NCBI RefSeq assembly: GCF_014195505.1
Contig: NZ_JACIBV010000001.1
Span: forward strand, 7,502,001-7,566,000
Origin: Nonomuraea dietziae
Lineage (GTDB): Bacteria; Actinomycetota; Actinomycetes; Streptosporangiales; Streptosporangiaceae
Length of the DNA: 64,000 nt
Direction of reading: 5' to 3'
The translations under genes and the position numbers were made by a program. Below are positions 52,201 to 61,000 of this stretch, piece by piece (position 1 is the stretch's first letter; each line of letters starts with the position of its first letter). The notes below the pieces were generated by a model. It ran no database searches, had not been told where the DNA came from, and saw nothing but the letters and a program-made list of their open reading frames with translations.

Positions 52201-52246
52201 GTCGATGGAGGAACCACAGGCGCTCCTGGGCGGACGAAAGCGTCAC
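46259..52246 (-). CDS. Bimodular nonribosomal peptide synthetase, C-A-PCP-C-A-PCP
   Basis: 1995 aa from GTG 52246 (GGGGGAAGGG upstream). A TTG at 52318 would add 24 residues, but those use TTA, AGA and other codons rare here and cover a promoter-like site. Order: C1 (HHINGDG near residue 123), A1, PCP1 (DDFFALGGHSLL), C2 (HHILGDG), A2, PCP2 (DDFFALGGHSLL); no thioesterase. Reading the ten A-domain pocket positions by hand gives D-I-L-Q-L-G-M-I-W-K for A1, very close to the known glycine code. A2 gives D-T-E-D-I-G-T-V-I-K, which I cannot assign; acidic residues at pocket positions 3 and 4 hint at a basic side chain. It is the first gene of the leftward arm. Confidence 0.9.
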   Translation of the reverse strand: MTLSSAQERLWFLHRLDPDDPSYNTAYAYRLRGELDLTRLEAAFTAVAARHDALRTRFPEVDGRPVAVVEPPGRIAFEVVEGDPDKLVSERTNAPFDLAGRPPFRVSVIPLGPREHVLCVVLHHINGDGWSFNVLREEVAACYAGRPLPAAPPPFNPAPRDFAAEEEWWAERLAGAPVLELATDRPRPPQRGTAGGEVLFRLAPELVAGVAELARSARCTPYMVLLAAYQVLLARHSGQDDFCVGTPSAGRTSTELERVVGYLSTMLVLRCDLSGEPSFAELLRRTRKTVLQALAHQEVPFERLVSALGLQRDLSRTPLFQTMFALHTHGEIADPLPGLEAEPFPLGWHPARFDLSLDLYAEDDGGLLGVAIYSEELFERATAERMMERFAVLVSSIVADPSSPVAELELTPASERALLASWNDTAAELPPLTLVDMVLERADARPDAVAVVCGDTTLTYRELTERAAVLAGALAERGVGTGSLVAVRLSRGPDMLVALLGVAMAGAAYLPVDPDYPQARVSYVLEDSGAALVLTDELPSGAPHVVRPLPGDTAYVLYTSGSTGRPKGVVVPHRALTNFLLAMRSLVGSAPSDVWLALTSLSFDISALELYLPLVTGGTVVIADADTARDGAALSRLITTTGVTHVQATPSGWRVLLTGELPPVTALAGGEPLPPKLAAELRSRVGRLVNMYGPTETTIWSTAWEVPSDPARVTIGRPIANTTVHVDAPLGVPGELLIGGAGLATGYLGRPDLTAERFTEHAGERVYRTGDLVRWLPDGTLEFLGRTDNQVKLRGHRVELGEIETVLESRPGVRQAVTAVRDDLLVAYVVGEAEGLREHAAAQLPGYMVPSVVVELDALPLTPNGKVDRKALPSPEASAVPASTPPRTPHELLVARVFADVLGVADVGAEDDFFALGGHSLLATVVTSRLPGRVPVRELFLRPTVEAMAALLDAAQDSPGPADDRPRRRPQGAAVPLSRSQERLWFLHRLDPGDAAYNMWIVRRLRGPLDVAALRLAVDALAARHESLRTRFPEVDGVPVIVVEPPGPVPFEIVAGEPERLVAERVNAPFDLACAPPFRVTLVPVGPEDHVLCVVLHHILGDGWSLNILIDELALLYSGERPPEPPLQFGDVARWQLGQDSMDDYWRERLAGQPPLNLPTDRPRTGAPRQAAFHTFTLPVEAVSRTPGVTMFMTLMAAYQAVLAAQSGLTDVCVATVTSGRDDALLEGVVGYFADTLVIRGDLTGSPTFGELVERTRATVVDAFAHQGAPLERAPSFETMAILHTQDAGRTPAAFAGLEAAPFPHGFAQVKFDLMLEAWQDPDELLLVLSYDAALFDADTVQALARRLERLLCQDPGLPPQLLSPDDLALLRAWGRGPAPSRPVPPASLSDRPSPVTREEPVPPPGSFDAPTVPDRVARAVLGHAGLPAVGDLDYASFDLRVTELAGLLQSKGVRRGDLVGVCLGRGVDAVAALLAVWRAGGAYLPLDPAHPTARLAHLLTDSGATLVLTSPDLADRLPQGTPLAHTCEPTAPLTPVPPAEIAYVLYTSGSTGEPKGVVVDHRNLAARVDWMAEEYGLRPGDRVVQFASLGFDTHAEEIYPALSSGAHVVVLPDGGLSLPDHLEGVTVLDLPTAYWHHLVDQIDAVAWPSTLRLVILGGEQAHASAVARWHERFGLSVRLVNTYGPTETTVIATATTLDASRGVPPIGRPIAATTAYVVDAVGRLVPSGAPGELCVGGQGVARGYLGRPDLTADRFVPFTGDRILLTETDAPQDSAHERVYRTGDRVRWRPDGQLEFLGRLDDQLKIRGQRVEPGEVEATLMTHPDVGAAAVTAKGETLVGYVVGEADLGELRDHAAATLPPYLVPTRWVRLDALPLTPNGKVDRAALPEPEAARAEYRAPDGDAEHLVAAVFAEVLDLEKVGAHDDFFALGGHSLLAVRVVARIRAAIDLDVPIRALFASPTVEGLAGTVEDLLVAELDQMSDEEAERLARELT

Positions 52247-52265
52247 TAGCCCTTCCCCCGAATCT

Positions 52266-52278
52266 GGAAAGGTTCTTA
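52266..52278. promoter_or_regulatory. ROK-like site upstream of the NRPS
   Basis: GGAAAGGTTCTTA, 20 bp before GTG 52246. It matches the site at 52395-52407 at 12 of 13 bases, and the equivalent window matches the reverse complement of the palindrome at 41096 at 10 of 13. Confidence 0.45.
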
Positions 52279-52394
52279 ACTGTTCGGGAGTCAACCACGG
52301 ATCTTGACCTGCCCGCAAGGCCCGATAAACACGGGGTTTGCGCTCTTGTCACCTCTCCGTGACCGTGTAAGACTGTCGGCCGTCCGGTGGGTAA

Positions 52395-52407
52395 GGAAAG
52401 TTTCTTA
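52395..52407. promoter_or_regulatory. ROK-like site upstream of the rightward NRPS arm
   Basis: The sequence AGGAAAGTTTCTT (52394-52406) matches the reverse complement of the ROK2/importer palindrome (41096-41108) at 12 of 13 bases. A TATTTT (52412-52417) beside it is a plausible -10 element for the gene starting at 52430, so a bound protein would block that promoter. Confidence 0.5.
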
Positions 52408-52429
52408 TCAGTATTTTCGGGGGTCTGTC

Positions 52430-53812
52430 GTGAGCGTGACCCTTCCTGATCTGCTGCGGGAGCGGGCCAAGGCCGACCCCGAGCGGGTGGCGATGACCGT
52501 CCACGGTGCCGGGTCGCTGACCTTCGGCGAGTGGGAACGCCGCTCCGCAGGCGTCGCGGCGGGGCTCGGCGTCGAGCCCGGCGACCGGGTGGGCCTGGTG
52601 TTCGGCAACGGCGACTGGCTGGAGTACGCGGTCGCCTTCCTCGGCGTCGTCAGGGCGGGGGCCGTGGCCGTCCCTCTGTCGGACCTGCTGGCCGGCGCCG
52701 ACGTGGAGGCGATGCTGGCGCACTGCGGCGCGTCCAGGACGCTTCGCCCAGGGGCGTTACCCTTCGCGGAGGGCTCGGCACCCGACCCTCCGCGCCCGCG
52801 CGACCTCGCCCAGATCCTCTACACCTCCGGCACCACGGGCAGGCCCAAGGGCGTCGCGGCCAGCCATGCCAACCTGGGCTACGGCTGCGGCGGCAGGCGC
52901 AGGCCCTTCACGCACAGCGCGCACCTGGCGCACGCCTTCCCGATCGGCACGAACGCGGGCCAGTGGATGCTCGTCAACGCTCTGGACGCCCATCCGCAGG
53001 TCGTGACGTTACCCAGATTCACCCCCGGCAGGTTCGCCGGGCTGATCGAGCACTACAGGGCGGGCACGGTCTTCCTCGTGCCGGCCATGGCCATCGAGAT
53101 GCTCTCCGCCCGCGTCCACCACAAGCACGACCTGTCGAGCGTGCTGCTGCTCGGCTCGGCCGCCGCGCCGCTGCCCTCGCAGGTCGCCGTCGACCTCGGC
53201 ACCGCCTTCGGCAACGCCACGATCGCCAACTACTACACCTCGACAGAGGCCGCGCCCGCCCAGACCGTGATGCTCTTCGACCCCGACAGGCCCGCGAGCG
53301 TCGGGCGGCCCGCCTCGGGCGGCGCCGTCAAGATCGCGACGGCCAAGGGCGACCCGCTGCCGCCCCGCGTGACCGGCGAGGTGTGGATGCGCTCGCCTGC
53401 CGTCACCCGCACCTACTACGGCGACGCGCAGGCCAGCGGCGAGGTGTTCAGAGGCGGCTGGGTCCGGATGGGCGACCTCGGCTACCTCGACGACGACGGC
53501 TACCTCTACCTGGTCGACAGGGAGAGCGACGTGATCAAGTCGGGCGCCTACAAGGTGTCGACGATCCACGTGGAGGACGTCGTCCACCAGCATCCGGACG
53601 TGGTCGAGGCGGCCGCGTACGGCGTGCCGCACCCCACGCTCGGCAAGGCCGTCGAGGTGGCGGTGGTCGGCCCCGTGGCCCACGAGGAGCTGCGGATCTT
53701 CCTGAAGGGGCGGCTGGCCCCGCACGAGCTGCCCGCCAGGCTCGTCACCCTCGACGCCCTGCCGCGCAACCAAGGCGGCAAGGTCGACAAGCGGAGGTTG
53801 AGGCATGACTGA
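52430..53812 (+). CDS. Free-standing acyl/aminoacyl adenylate-forming enzyme
   Basis: 460 aa from GTG 52430. ANL-superfamily motifs: ILYTSGTTGRPKGVA (P-loop), YYTSTEAAPAQ, GDLGYLDDDGYLYLVDR and NQGGKVDKRRL with the C-terminal catalytic Lys. It is shorter than a typical acyl-CoA ligase. It overlaps the C-PCP gene by 8 bp and probably loads that carrier, which lacks an A domain. It could instead activate an aryl or fatty acid. Substrate cannot be predicted. Confidence 0.85.
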   Translation: MSVTLPDLLRERAKADPERVAMTVHGAGSLTFGEWERRSAGVAAGLGVEPGDRVGLVFGNGDWLEYAVAFLGVVRAGAVAVPLSDLLAGADVEAMLAHCGASRTLRPGALPFAEGSAPDPPRPRDLAQILYTSGTTGRPKGVAASHANLGYGCGGRRRPFTHSAHLAHAFPIGTNAGQWMLVNALDAHPQVVTLPRFTPGRFAGLIEHYRAGTVFLVPAMAIEMLSARVHHKHDLSSVLLLGSAAAPLPSQVAVDLGTAFGNATIANYYTSTEAAPAQTVMLFDPDRPASVGRPASGGAVKIATAKGDPLPPRVTGEVWMRSPAVTRTYYGDAQASGEVFRGGWVRMGDLGYLDDDGYLYLVDRESDVIKSGAYKVSTIHVEDVVHQHPDVVEAAAYGVPHPTLGKAVEVAVVGPVAHEELRIFLKGRLAPHELPARLVTLDALPRNQGGKVDKRRLRHD

Positions 53813-55169
53813 GGTGTCACCCGCCCAGCACGGGATCTGGATCAACGAGCGGGCGGGCGCCTGGTCGGCGTACCACATGCCGCTGGTGATCAGGTTCGGG
53901 GCGCCCGTCGACGAGGGGGCGCTGGCCAAGGCGGTCGCCGCACTGGTCGAACGGCATGCGCTGCTGGGCGCGGCCTTCGAGGAGCGCGACGGCCTGCCGT
54001 CGCTGGTGCCCGCCGCCGAACCGCCCTACCTCGCGCGTGAGGAGGTGAAGGGCCCCTTCGACCTGGCCAAGGGACCGCTCGTCAGGTTCGCGCTGCAGGG
54101 CGACGAGCTGAGAGTCGAGGCGCACCACGCGGTCTTCGACGGTCAGTCCAAGGAGGTGCTCGTCGCCGACCTGCTGGCGCTCTACAGGGGCGAGGTCCTG
54201 CCCCCGCTACCCCCTCTCGCGCCGAGCGAAGCGCCCGCTGAGGAGGCTCGCGCCTCCTGGGCCTCCAGATGGCGCGCGCCCGAGGAGGTGGTGGTGCCAG
54301 GGGGAGTGCTGCGCTCGCGGCGCGCGAGCCCGGGGCGCGTGCTGGAGTTCTCGCTCGACGTGCCGGAGGCCGAGGGGCTGACCAGGTTCGAGGTGGTGCT
54401 CGCCGCGGTGCACGCCGTCCTCGCCTCGTACGGCAACGCCGCCCCCGTCACGGCGATCGACCTGTCCACCCGCGCCCCCGGCCAGGAGGGCCACATCGGG
54501 CCCTTCGTCACCGAGCTGCCCGTCTTCTCCGCCCCCGAGCACGGGACCCCCTTCGGGCGGTTCGCCCTGGCGCTGCGGGCCGAACTGCGCGAGGTCTACC
54601 GGCACCGGCAGGTCCCCCTCGCCAGAGCGATCCCCGGGCTGAGGCCGCACGCCGCGCTCGCACCCGTGTCGGTCAGCTACCGGCGCGGAGGGTACGACGA
54701 TCGCGTGGAGTGGCTGGCCTTCAACCAGGCCGTGCGGGGCGCCCTGCAGCTCCAGCTCCTCGACAGGCCCTCCGGGCTCGTCGCCAGCCTGCGCCACGAC
54801 CCCGACGAGCTGCCCGATCCCGAGCGGGTCGTGGCCGACCTGCGCTCCTGGCTGTCAGGAGACCTCTCCCGCCCGCTGAGCACGACGCAGGCCCCTCAGC
54901 CCGCCCCCGCGCCCGTGGCCGCCGACTCGGGGCAGGAACGGCGGGTCGAGGGCGATCCGCTCCTCGCCGGCATCACCGCGATCTGGGAGGAGGTGCTCCA
55001 GATGTCGCCGATCGAGCCGTACGACGACATCTTCGACCTGGGCGGGCACTCCCTCACGATCACGCAGATCATCGCCCGCATGCGCAAGCGCCTGGACGTC
55101 GAGGTCGAGCTGGACGACTTCTTCGACAACCCGACCATCGCGGGCGTCATCGGAGTGATCAGGCAGTGA
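53805..55169 (+). CDS. NRPS condensation-PCP didomain protein
   Basis: 454 aa. The condensation domain has HHAVFDG (His107, His108, Asp112, Gly113). A proline/alanine linker near residues 365-385 leads to a carrier domain with DDIFDLGGHSL, Ser416 being the phosphopantetheine site. No adenylation domain; the neighbouring ligase is the likely loader in trans. Its stop overlaps the E1-alpha start (GTGA), so the carrier and the dehydrogenase complex are co-translated. Confidence 0.87.
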   Translation: MTEVSPAQHGIWINERAGAWSAYHMPLVIRFGAPVDEGALAKAVAALVERHALLGAAFEERDGLPSLVPAAEPPYLAREEVKGPFDLAKGPLVRFALQGDELRVEAHHAVFDGQSKEVLVADLLALYRGEVLPPLPPLAPSEAPAEEARASWASRWRAPEEVVVPGGVLRSRRASPGRVLEFSLDVPEAEGLTRFEVVLAAVHAVLASYGNAAPVTAIDLSTRAPGQEGHIGPFVTELPVFSAPEHGTPFGRFALALRAELREVYRHRQVPLARAIPGLRPHAALAPVSVSYRRGGYDDRVEWLAFNQAVRGALQLQLLDRPSGLVASLRHDPDELPDPERVVADLRSWLSGDLSRPLSTTQAPQPAPAPVAADSGQERRVEGDPLLAGITAIWEEVLQMSPIEPYDDIFDLGGHSLTITQIIARMRKRLDVEVELDDFFDNPTIAGVIGVIRQ

Positions 55170-56026
55170 TCGACGCCGACCTCTCCCGCATGCTCGTGAT
55201 CCGCGCCTTCGAGCGCACCCTCCTCGACCTGTACGGCAGGGGCCTGGTCAACGGCACCACCCACACCTGCCTCGGGCAGGAGTACGTCCCCGTCGCCATG
55301 GAGGGGCTGCTCGACCCGGCCGACCACGTCTTCAGCAACCACCGGGGACACGGCCACTACCTGGCCCGCTTCGACGACCCCGAGGGCCTGCTGGCCGAGA
55401 TCATGGGCCGCGAGGGCGCGGTGTGCGCAGGGGTGGGCGGCAGCCAGCACATCCGCCGCGACCGCTACCTGTCCACCGGCGTCCAGGGGGAGAGTCTGCC
55501 GGTGGCGGCGGGCGTCGCGCTCCATCTCAAGCGCGCCGAGCCCGGCCGCCTGGCCTGCGCCTACATCGGTGACGGCACGTTCGGCGAGGGCGCGGTGTAC
55601 GAGGCGCTGAACCTGGCCGCGCTCTGGGCGCTGCCCCTGCTGGTGGTGGTCGAGAACAACGGCATCGCCCAGTCCACGCCCACCGACAAGCACCTGGCGG
55701 GCACGATCGCGGGGCGCGCCGCGGCCTTCGGCCTCCCGCACGAGCTGGTCGAGGGCGCCGACGTGGACGACATCAGGGCCAGGCTCGCGCCGCTCGTCTC
55801 CGGTGTGCGGGCGGGCAGGCCCGCCGTGGTGGAGTTCGTCACCCACAGGCTCGGTCCGCACAGCAAGGGCGACGACACCAGGCCCGCGCACGCCGTCGGC
55901 GTCGACTGGCGGGACAAGTACGCCTCCCCGCGGCTCGACCGGCTCGAAGCGGCCGCCGTGTCGAGGATCGAGGCGGTCGCCGCCGACGTGATCGCCCGTC
56001 CGCTGTCACGGTGGGAGGCGCGATGA
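55166..56026 (+). CDS. 2-oxoacid dehydrogenase E1 component, alpha subunit
   Basis: 286 aa from GTG 55166. Thiamine-diphosphate motif GDGTFGEGAVYEALN ending in VVENN; HRGHGHYLA and GVGGSQH are typical of pyruvate/acetoin-type E1-alpha. With the beta subunit it decarboxylates a 2-oxoacid and passes the acyl group to the E2 lipoyl arm. Being inside an NRPS operon it probably makes a special acyl unit for the peptide rather than serving central metabolism. Confidence 0.88.
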   Translation: MIDADLSRMLVIRAFERTLLDLYGRGLVNGTTHTCLGQEYVPVAMEGLLDPADHVFSNHRGHGHYLARFDDPEGLLAEIMGREGAVCAGVGGSQHIRRDRYLSTGVQGESLPVAAGVALHLKRAEPGRLACAYIGDGTFGEGAVYEALNLAALWALPLLVVVENNGIAQSTPTDKHLAGTIAGRAAAFGLPHELVEGADVDDIRARLAPLVSGVRAGRPAVVEFVTHRLGPHSKGDDTRPAHAVGVDWRDKYASPRLDRLEAAAVSRIEAVAADVIARPLSRWEAR

Positions 56027-56988
56027 GGGTCGCGGAGAACCTCAACGCGGCGCTCCACGAGCTGATGGCGGCCGAGCGGAACCTCTACCTGCTCGGCGAG
56101 GACGTGGCCGACCCCTACGGCGGCGCCTTCAAGATCACCCGAGGGCTGTCCACCCGCTTCCCCGGCAGAGTGATGTCCACGCCGATCAGCGAGAGCGCCA
56201 TCACCGGCGTCGCCGCGGGCCTGGCGCTGTCGGGCGACGCGGCGATCGTCGAGATCATGTTCGGCGACTTCGCCACGCTCGCCTTCGACCAGCTCCTGAA
56301 CTTCGCCGCCAAGTCCGTCTCCATGTACGGCTCCCGCGTCCCCATGCGCATGGTCGTGCGCTGCCCCGTCGGCGGCGGCAGGGGCTACGGCCCTACGCAC
56401 AGCCAGAGCCTGCAGAAGCACTTCGTCGGCATCCCCGGCCTGGCGCTGTACGAGATGTCGCCCTTCCACGACAACCTCGCGGTCCTCACCGAGATGCTGG
56501 CGCGCGAGGAGCCCTGCGTCCTGTTCGAGGACAAGGTCCTCTACACCAGGCCCATGCACGCCGTGCCCGAGCCGTTCTCCCTCGCGGTCGAGAACGGCGT
56601 GGCGAGGGCCTTCCTCGACGAGCGTCCCGACTGCGTGGTCGTCGCGCCAGGGGGCAGCGCTCCCATGGTGCTGGCGGCGATGCGCTCGCTGCTGCTCGAG
56701 GAGGAGATCGTCTGCACGCTGGTGGTGCCCTCCCGCCTGTACCCGTTCGACGTGGAGCTCCCCGACGCGCGGCGCGTCTTCGTCGTGGAGGAGAGCACCG
56801 CGGGCGGGACCTGGGGCGCCGAGGTCGCCCACCAGATCCACCAGCGGCACTGGGGACGGCTGGCAGGCCCCGTCACCCTCGTCCACTCCGCCGACTCCGT
56901 CATCCCCACCGCCGCCCACCTGGAGGAGTCGGTGCTGGTCTCGGAGCGGACGGTCCATCGCGTGATCATGGAGACGCTCCGTGGCTGA
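56023..56988 (+). CDS. 2-oxoacid dehydrogenase E1 component, beta subunit
   Basis: 321 aa from ATG 56023 (GGGAGG upstream), overlapping E1-alpha by 4 bp. Transketolase-like pyrimidine domain (LLGEDVADPYGGAFK, PISESAITGVAAG) and C-terminal domain (VVVAPGGSAPMVLAA). Completes the alpha2beta2 decarboxylase. Confidence 0.9.
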   Translation: MRVAENLNAALHELMAAERNLYLLGEDVADPYGGAFKITRGLSTRFPGRVMSTPISESAITGVAAGLALSGDAAIVEIMFGDFATLAFDQLLNFAAKSVSMYGSRVPMRMVVRCPVGGGRGYGPTHSQSLQKHFVGIPGLALYEMSPFHDNLAVLTEMLAREEPCVLFEDKVLYTRPMHAVPEPFSLAVENGVARAFLDERPDCVVVAPGGSAPMVLAAMRSLLLEEEIVCTLVVPSRLYPFDVELPDARRVFVVEESTAGGTWGAEVAHQIHQRHWGRLAGPVTLVHSADSVIPTAAHLEESVLVSERTVHRVIMETLRG

Positions 56989-58036
56989 GCTGCGCGTGCC
57001 GAAGCTGAACACCAACGACAGCGAGTACCTGCTGGTGGAGTGGCTGGTCCAGGACGGGGACTCGGTCCACGAGGACGACCTGGTCGCCCTGGTCGAGACC
57101 TCCAAGGCGGCGGAGGAGCTGCCCGCCGACGCCACGGGCGTGCTGCGCCACCGGGTGGCCGCGGGCGCCTGGTGCCGTCCCGACCAGGTGATCGCCACGA
57201 TCGGCGGAGATGCGGCGGTCGCGCGCCCCGAGCCTGCCTCGCCGCCCGCCGCAGCCGGGCGGCCCGAGCCCTCGGCCGCGCGGGACGGCCTGCCTCTGGT
57301 CACCGCCCCCGCCCAGGCGTTCGCCGACGAGCACGGCGTCACCGGCGAGCAGCTCAGGGAGCTCGGGCTCAAGGTCGTCAGGAAGGCCGACCTCGAACGG
57401 CTCCTCGGCCACGTGCGCGACCTGCCGAAGGCGCAGCGGGCCGTCGCCAGGGCCGTGGAGCTGTCCCACAGCACCATCCCCGCCGCCTACCTGGCCGTCC
57501 GCATGGACCTGGCGGGGGCGATCGAGCACGCCAAGGCCGAGACCAGGACCGTCAGACGCCCTATCGGGCTGGCGGAGATCTTCGTCCAGGCCGTGGCGGG
57601 GCTGCACGAGCGCTTCCCGCTCTTCTTCGCCACCCTCGAGGGCGACCGGATCCGCCTGTCCAGGACCGCCGACATCGGCGTCACGCTCGACCTCGGCGAG
57701 GGCCTCTACGTGCCCGTGCTGCACGACGCGGGCGGCCGTACCACCAAGGAGCTGGCCAGCGCACTGATGCGTCACCGCCTGGCCGCCACCACCGGCGACT
57801 TCAGGCCCTCCGACCTCAGCGGCGCCAACTTCGTCGTCACCCTGCACACCGAGGGGGGCGTGGTCATGGCGATCCCGTTCGTCTTCCCCGGCACCGCCTG
57901 CGCGCTGGCCGTCACCGCCCCGGGGCAGGACGGCGGCGCCGACATCGGCCTGGCCTACGACCACCGGCTGATCAACGGCCGGGAGGCCGCACTCTTCATG
58001 CACGCACTCAAGGCCGCCGTCGAAGGGCTGAGCTGA
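56981..58036 (+). CDS. 2-oxoacid dehydrogenase E2, lipoyl acyltransferase
   Basis: 351 aa from GTG 56981, overlapping E1-beta by 8 bp. The lipoyl domain covers residues 1-78 with Lys42 in ETSKAAE (the usual motif is ETDKA). A short subunit-binding-like segment lies near 105-135, and the acyltransferase domain ends in YDHRLINGREAALF, where the usual DHRxxDG Asp is Asn. It moves the acyl group from lipoate to CoA, or possibly to a carrier protein. No E3 gene is present; the housekeeping E3 may serve. Confidence 0.87.
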   Translation: MAELRVPKLNTNDSEYLLVEWLVQDGDSVHEDDLVALVETSKAAEELPADATGVLRHRVAAGAWCRPDQVIATIGGDAAVARPEPASPPAAAGRPEPSAARDGLPLVTAPAQAFADEHGVTGEQLRELGLKVVRKADLERLLGHVRDLPKAQRAVARAVELSHSTIPAAYLAVRMDLAGAIEHAKAETRTVRRPIGLAEIFVQAVAGLHERFPLFFATLEGDRIRLSRTADIGVTLDLGEGLYVPVLHDAGGRTTKELASALMRHRLAATTGDFRPSDLSGANFVVTLHTEGGVVMAIPFVFPGTACALAVTAPGQDGGADIGLAYDHRLINGREAALFMHALKAAVEGLS

Positions 58037-61000
58037 TGTCCGCCGTGGATCTGTCCGGAGCCAAGAGGGAGCTGCTGCGACGCAGGCTGCAAGGCGCGAA
58101 GGCGGCCGAGAGCATCCCCCGCCGCCCCGAGGGCAGTCAGCCTCCCCTGGCCCCCGCCCAGGAGCCGCTGTGGTTCATGGAGCACCTCACGCCAGGCACC
58201 GCCACCTACACCCTCACCACCGCGGTACGGCTGCGCGGCCCGCTCGACGAGGAGCGCCTGCGCGCAGCGCTCGACGAGCTGCCGAGAAGGCACGAGAGCC
58301 TGCGGCACCGCTTTCCCACCAGCGAGGACGGCCTGCCCGCCGTCCACGTGGCCGAGGAGAGCGAGGCGCCGCTCGCGCTCGCCACGGCGGCCGACGACGA
58401 GGAGGCGCTGGCCCTGATCGACGCGGCCGCCGCGGTGCCGCTCGACCTGGCGGAGGGACCGCTGCTCAGGGCGCTCGCGGTGTCCATCGGGGGCGCCGAG
58501 CACGTGCTCGCGCTGCTGGTGCACCACATCGTGGCCGACGGGCAGTCGGCGCAGCTGCTCATGCGGGACCTCCTGGCGCTCTACAGGGGCGAGAGCCGGG
58601 AGGCGCCGACCGTCAGGTACGGCGACGTCGCGCTGTGGCAGAGCGAGCGCTCCTTCGAGCGCGAGCTGGCCTACTGGCGCGGACGGCTCGACGGGCTGCC
58701 GCGCGTCGAGCTGCCCCTCGACAGGCCGAGGCCCGCCGCGCAGTGCCTCGAAGGGGCCACCCACGTGCACGAGCTCGACCCCGAGCTGGTCGAGCGCGTG
58801 ACCGTTCTCGGCAGGAGTCACGGCGCGACGCCGTTCATGACCCTGCTGGCCGCCTTCCACGTGCTGCTGGCCAGGCTCTCGGCCCAGGACGACGTGGCCG
58901 TGGGCACCCCCGTGGCAGGCAGGACCCGCCCCGAGCTGGACGACGTGGTCGGCATGTTCGTCAACACGCTCGTGCTGCGCGCCGACCTGGAGGACGACCC
59001 GAGCTTCGCCGACCTGCTCGGCAGGACGAGAGAGCTGGTCGTCGACGCCCTCGACCACCAGGAGCTGCCCTTCGCCAAGCTGGTCGAGGCGCTCGGCGTG
59101 CCGCGCGACCCGAGCAGGCAGCCGCTGGTCGACGCGCTGTTCTCGCTGCACGACCTGGCGGCGGGCGAGGACGACTTCCCGCTGCGCCCCGGCTCGGCCC
59201 GCCACGACCTCGAGCTCTACGTCGTCCCCAGCGGCGAGGGGCTGGCCTGCGCGTTCACCTACAAGACCACGCTGTTCTCCGCCCCCACGATCGCCAGGAC
59301 GGCACGCCACTTCGAGGCGCTGCTCAGGGCGGCCGTCACCGACCCCTCCACGCCGGTGAGCCGCCTCTCCCTCGGCGACGTCTCCGAGATCGAGGCGTGG
59401 AACGCGACGGCGGCCGACTTCCCAGGCCTGACCCTGCACGCCCTGGTCGAGGAGCAGGTGGCGCGGACCCCCGACGCGGTGGCCGTCACCTTCGAGGGCC
59501 AGTCGCTGACCTACAGGCAGCTCGACGAGCGCGCCAACCAGATCGCGCACAGGCTCGCGGGGCTCGGCGCGGGCGGGCTGGTCGCCATCTGCGCCGAGCG
59601 CTCGCTCGAACTCGTCGCGGGCCTGCTCGGCATCCTCAAGGCGGGCGCCGCCTACGTGCCGCTCGACCCGTCGTACCCGCAGGACAGGCTGACGTTCATG
59701 CTGGCCGACGCCGCCGCGCCCGTCGTGCTCACCCAGAGCGCGCTGATCCCGCTGCTGGCCTCGGGCGGCGCGACCATCCTGCCGCTCGACAACCCCCAGG
59801 TCTGGGACGGCCTGCCCACCGCGCCACCCGACGTCGCCCAGGGCGAGGCGGCGTACATGATCTACACCTCGGGCTCGACGGGCAAGCCGAAGGGCGTGCC
59901 CAACGGCCACCGCGGCATCGTCAACCGTCTCGACTGGATGCAGAAGCGCTACCGGCTCACCGCCGACGACGTGGTGCTGCAGAAGACCCCCGCGGGCTTC
60001 GACGTCTCGGTGTGGGAGTTCTTCTGGCCGCTGATCTCCGGCGCCCGTCTGGTCCTGGCCGCGCCCGACGGCCACCGCGACCCCGCCTACCTGCGTGACC
60101 TGATCAACGCCGAGCGCGTCACCACGCTGCACTTCGTGCCGTCCATGCTGGCGATGTTCCTGGCCGAGGAGGACGTGGACACCTGCGCCTCGCTGCGCAC
60201 GATCATCTGCAGCGGCGAGGAGCTGCCCGTCGACCTGGCCGTCCGCTGCCTGCGGACGCTGCCGGCCGAGCTGCACAACCTGTACGGCCCGACAGAGGCG
60301 GCCATCGACGTCTCGTCATGGCAGTGCACCCTCGAACGGCTCGAGGGGCGGGCCACCGTGCCCATCGGCTCGCCCATCCAGAACATCACCCTGCACGTCC
60401 TGGACAGGCACGGCGCGCAGGTCCCCGTCGGCGTGCCGGGCGAGCTGCACATCGGCGGCGTCGGCGTCGCGCTCGGCTACCACGACCGCCCCGCGCTGAC
60501 CGCCGAGAGGTTCTCCGGCGGGCGCTACCGCACCGGCGACGCCGCCCGCTGGCTGCCCGACGGCACCATCGAGTTCCTCGGCCGCCTCGACGACCAGGTC
60601 AAGCTGCGCGGCCTGCGAATCGAGCTCGGCGAGATCGAGACGGCGCTGCGCGAGAAGGCGGGGGCCACCGAGGCCGTCGTCGTCGTGCGCGCCGACCAGC
60701 TGGTCGCCTACCTGGTGGGAGGGCCGTCCGAACCCGCCCAGGTCAGGGCCGCGATCAGGGGATTCCTGCCGGAGTACATGCTGCCCTCGCTGTTCGTCCG
60801 GATGGAGGCGCTGCCCCTCACCCCGAACGGCAAGCTCGACCGCAAGGCGCTGCCCGAGCCCGTCCTGTCGGCCGACGCGGTCTACGCCCCTCCCTCGACG
60901 GAGGCCGAGAGGGCCGTCGCCGAGGTCTGGGCCGAGGTGCTCGGCGCTCCACGAGTGGGCATCGACGACGACTTCTTCGACCTCGGAGGCCACTCGCTGC

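Noticed and set aside
48332-52249. Very long open frame (1305 codons) on the + strand opposite the NRPS
   Set aside because: GC-rich antisense shadow: composition dominated by Arg/Gly/Ala/Pro/His/Gln, no domain, while the opposite strand has complete C, A and PCP domains.
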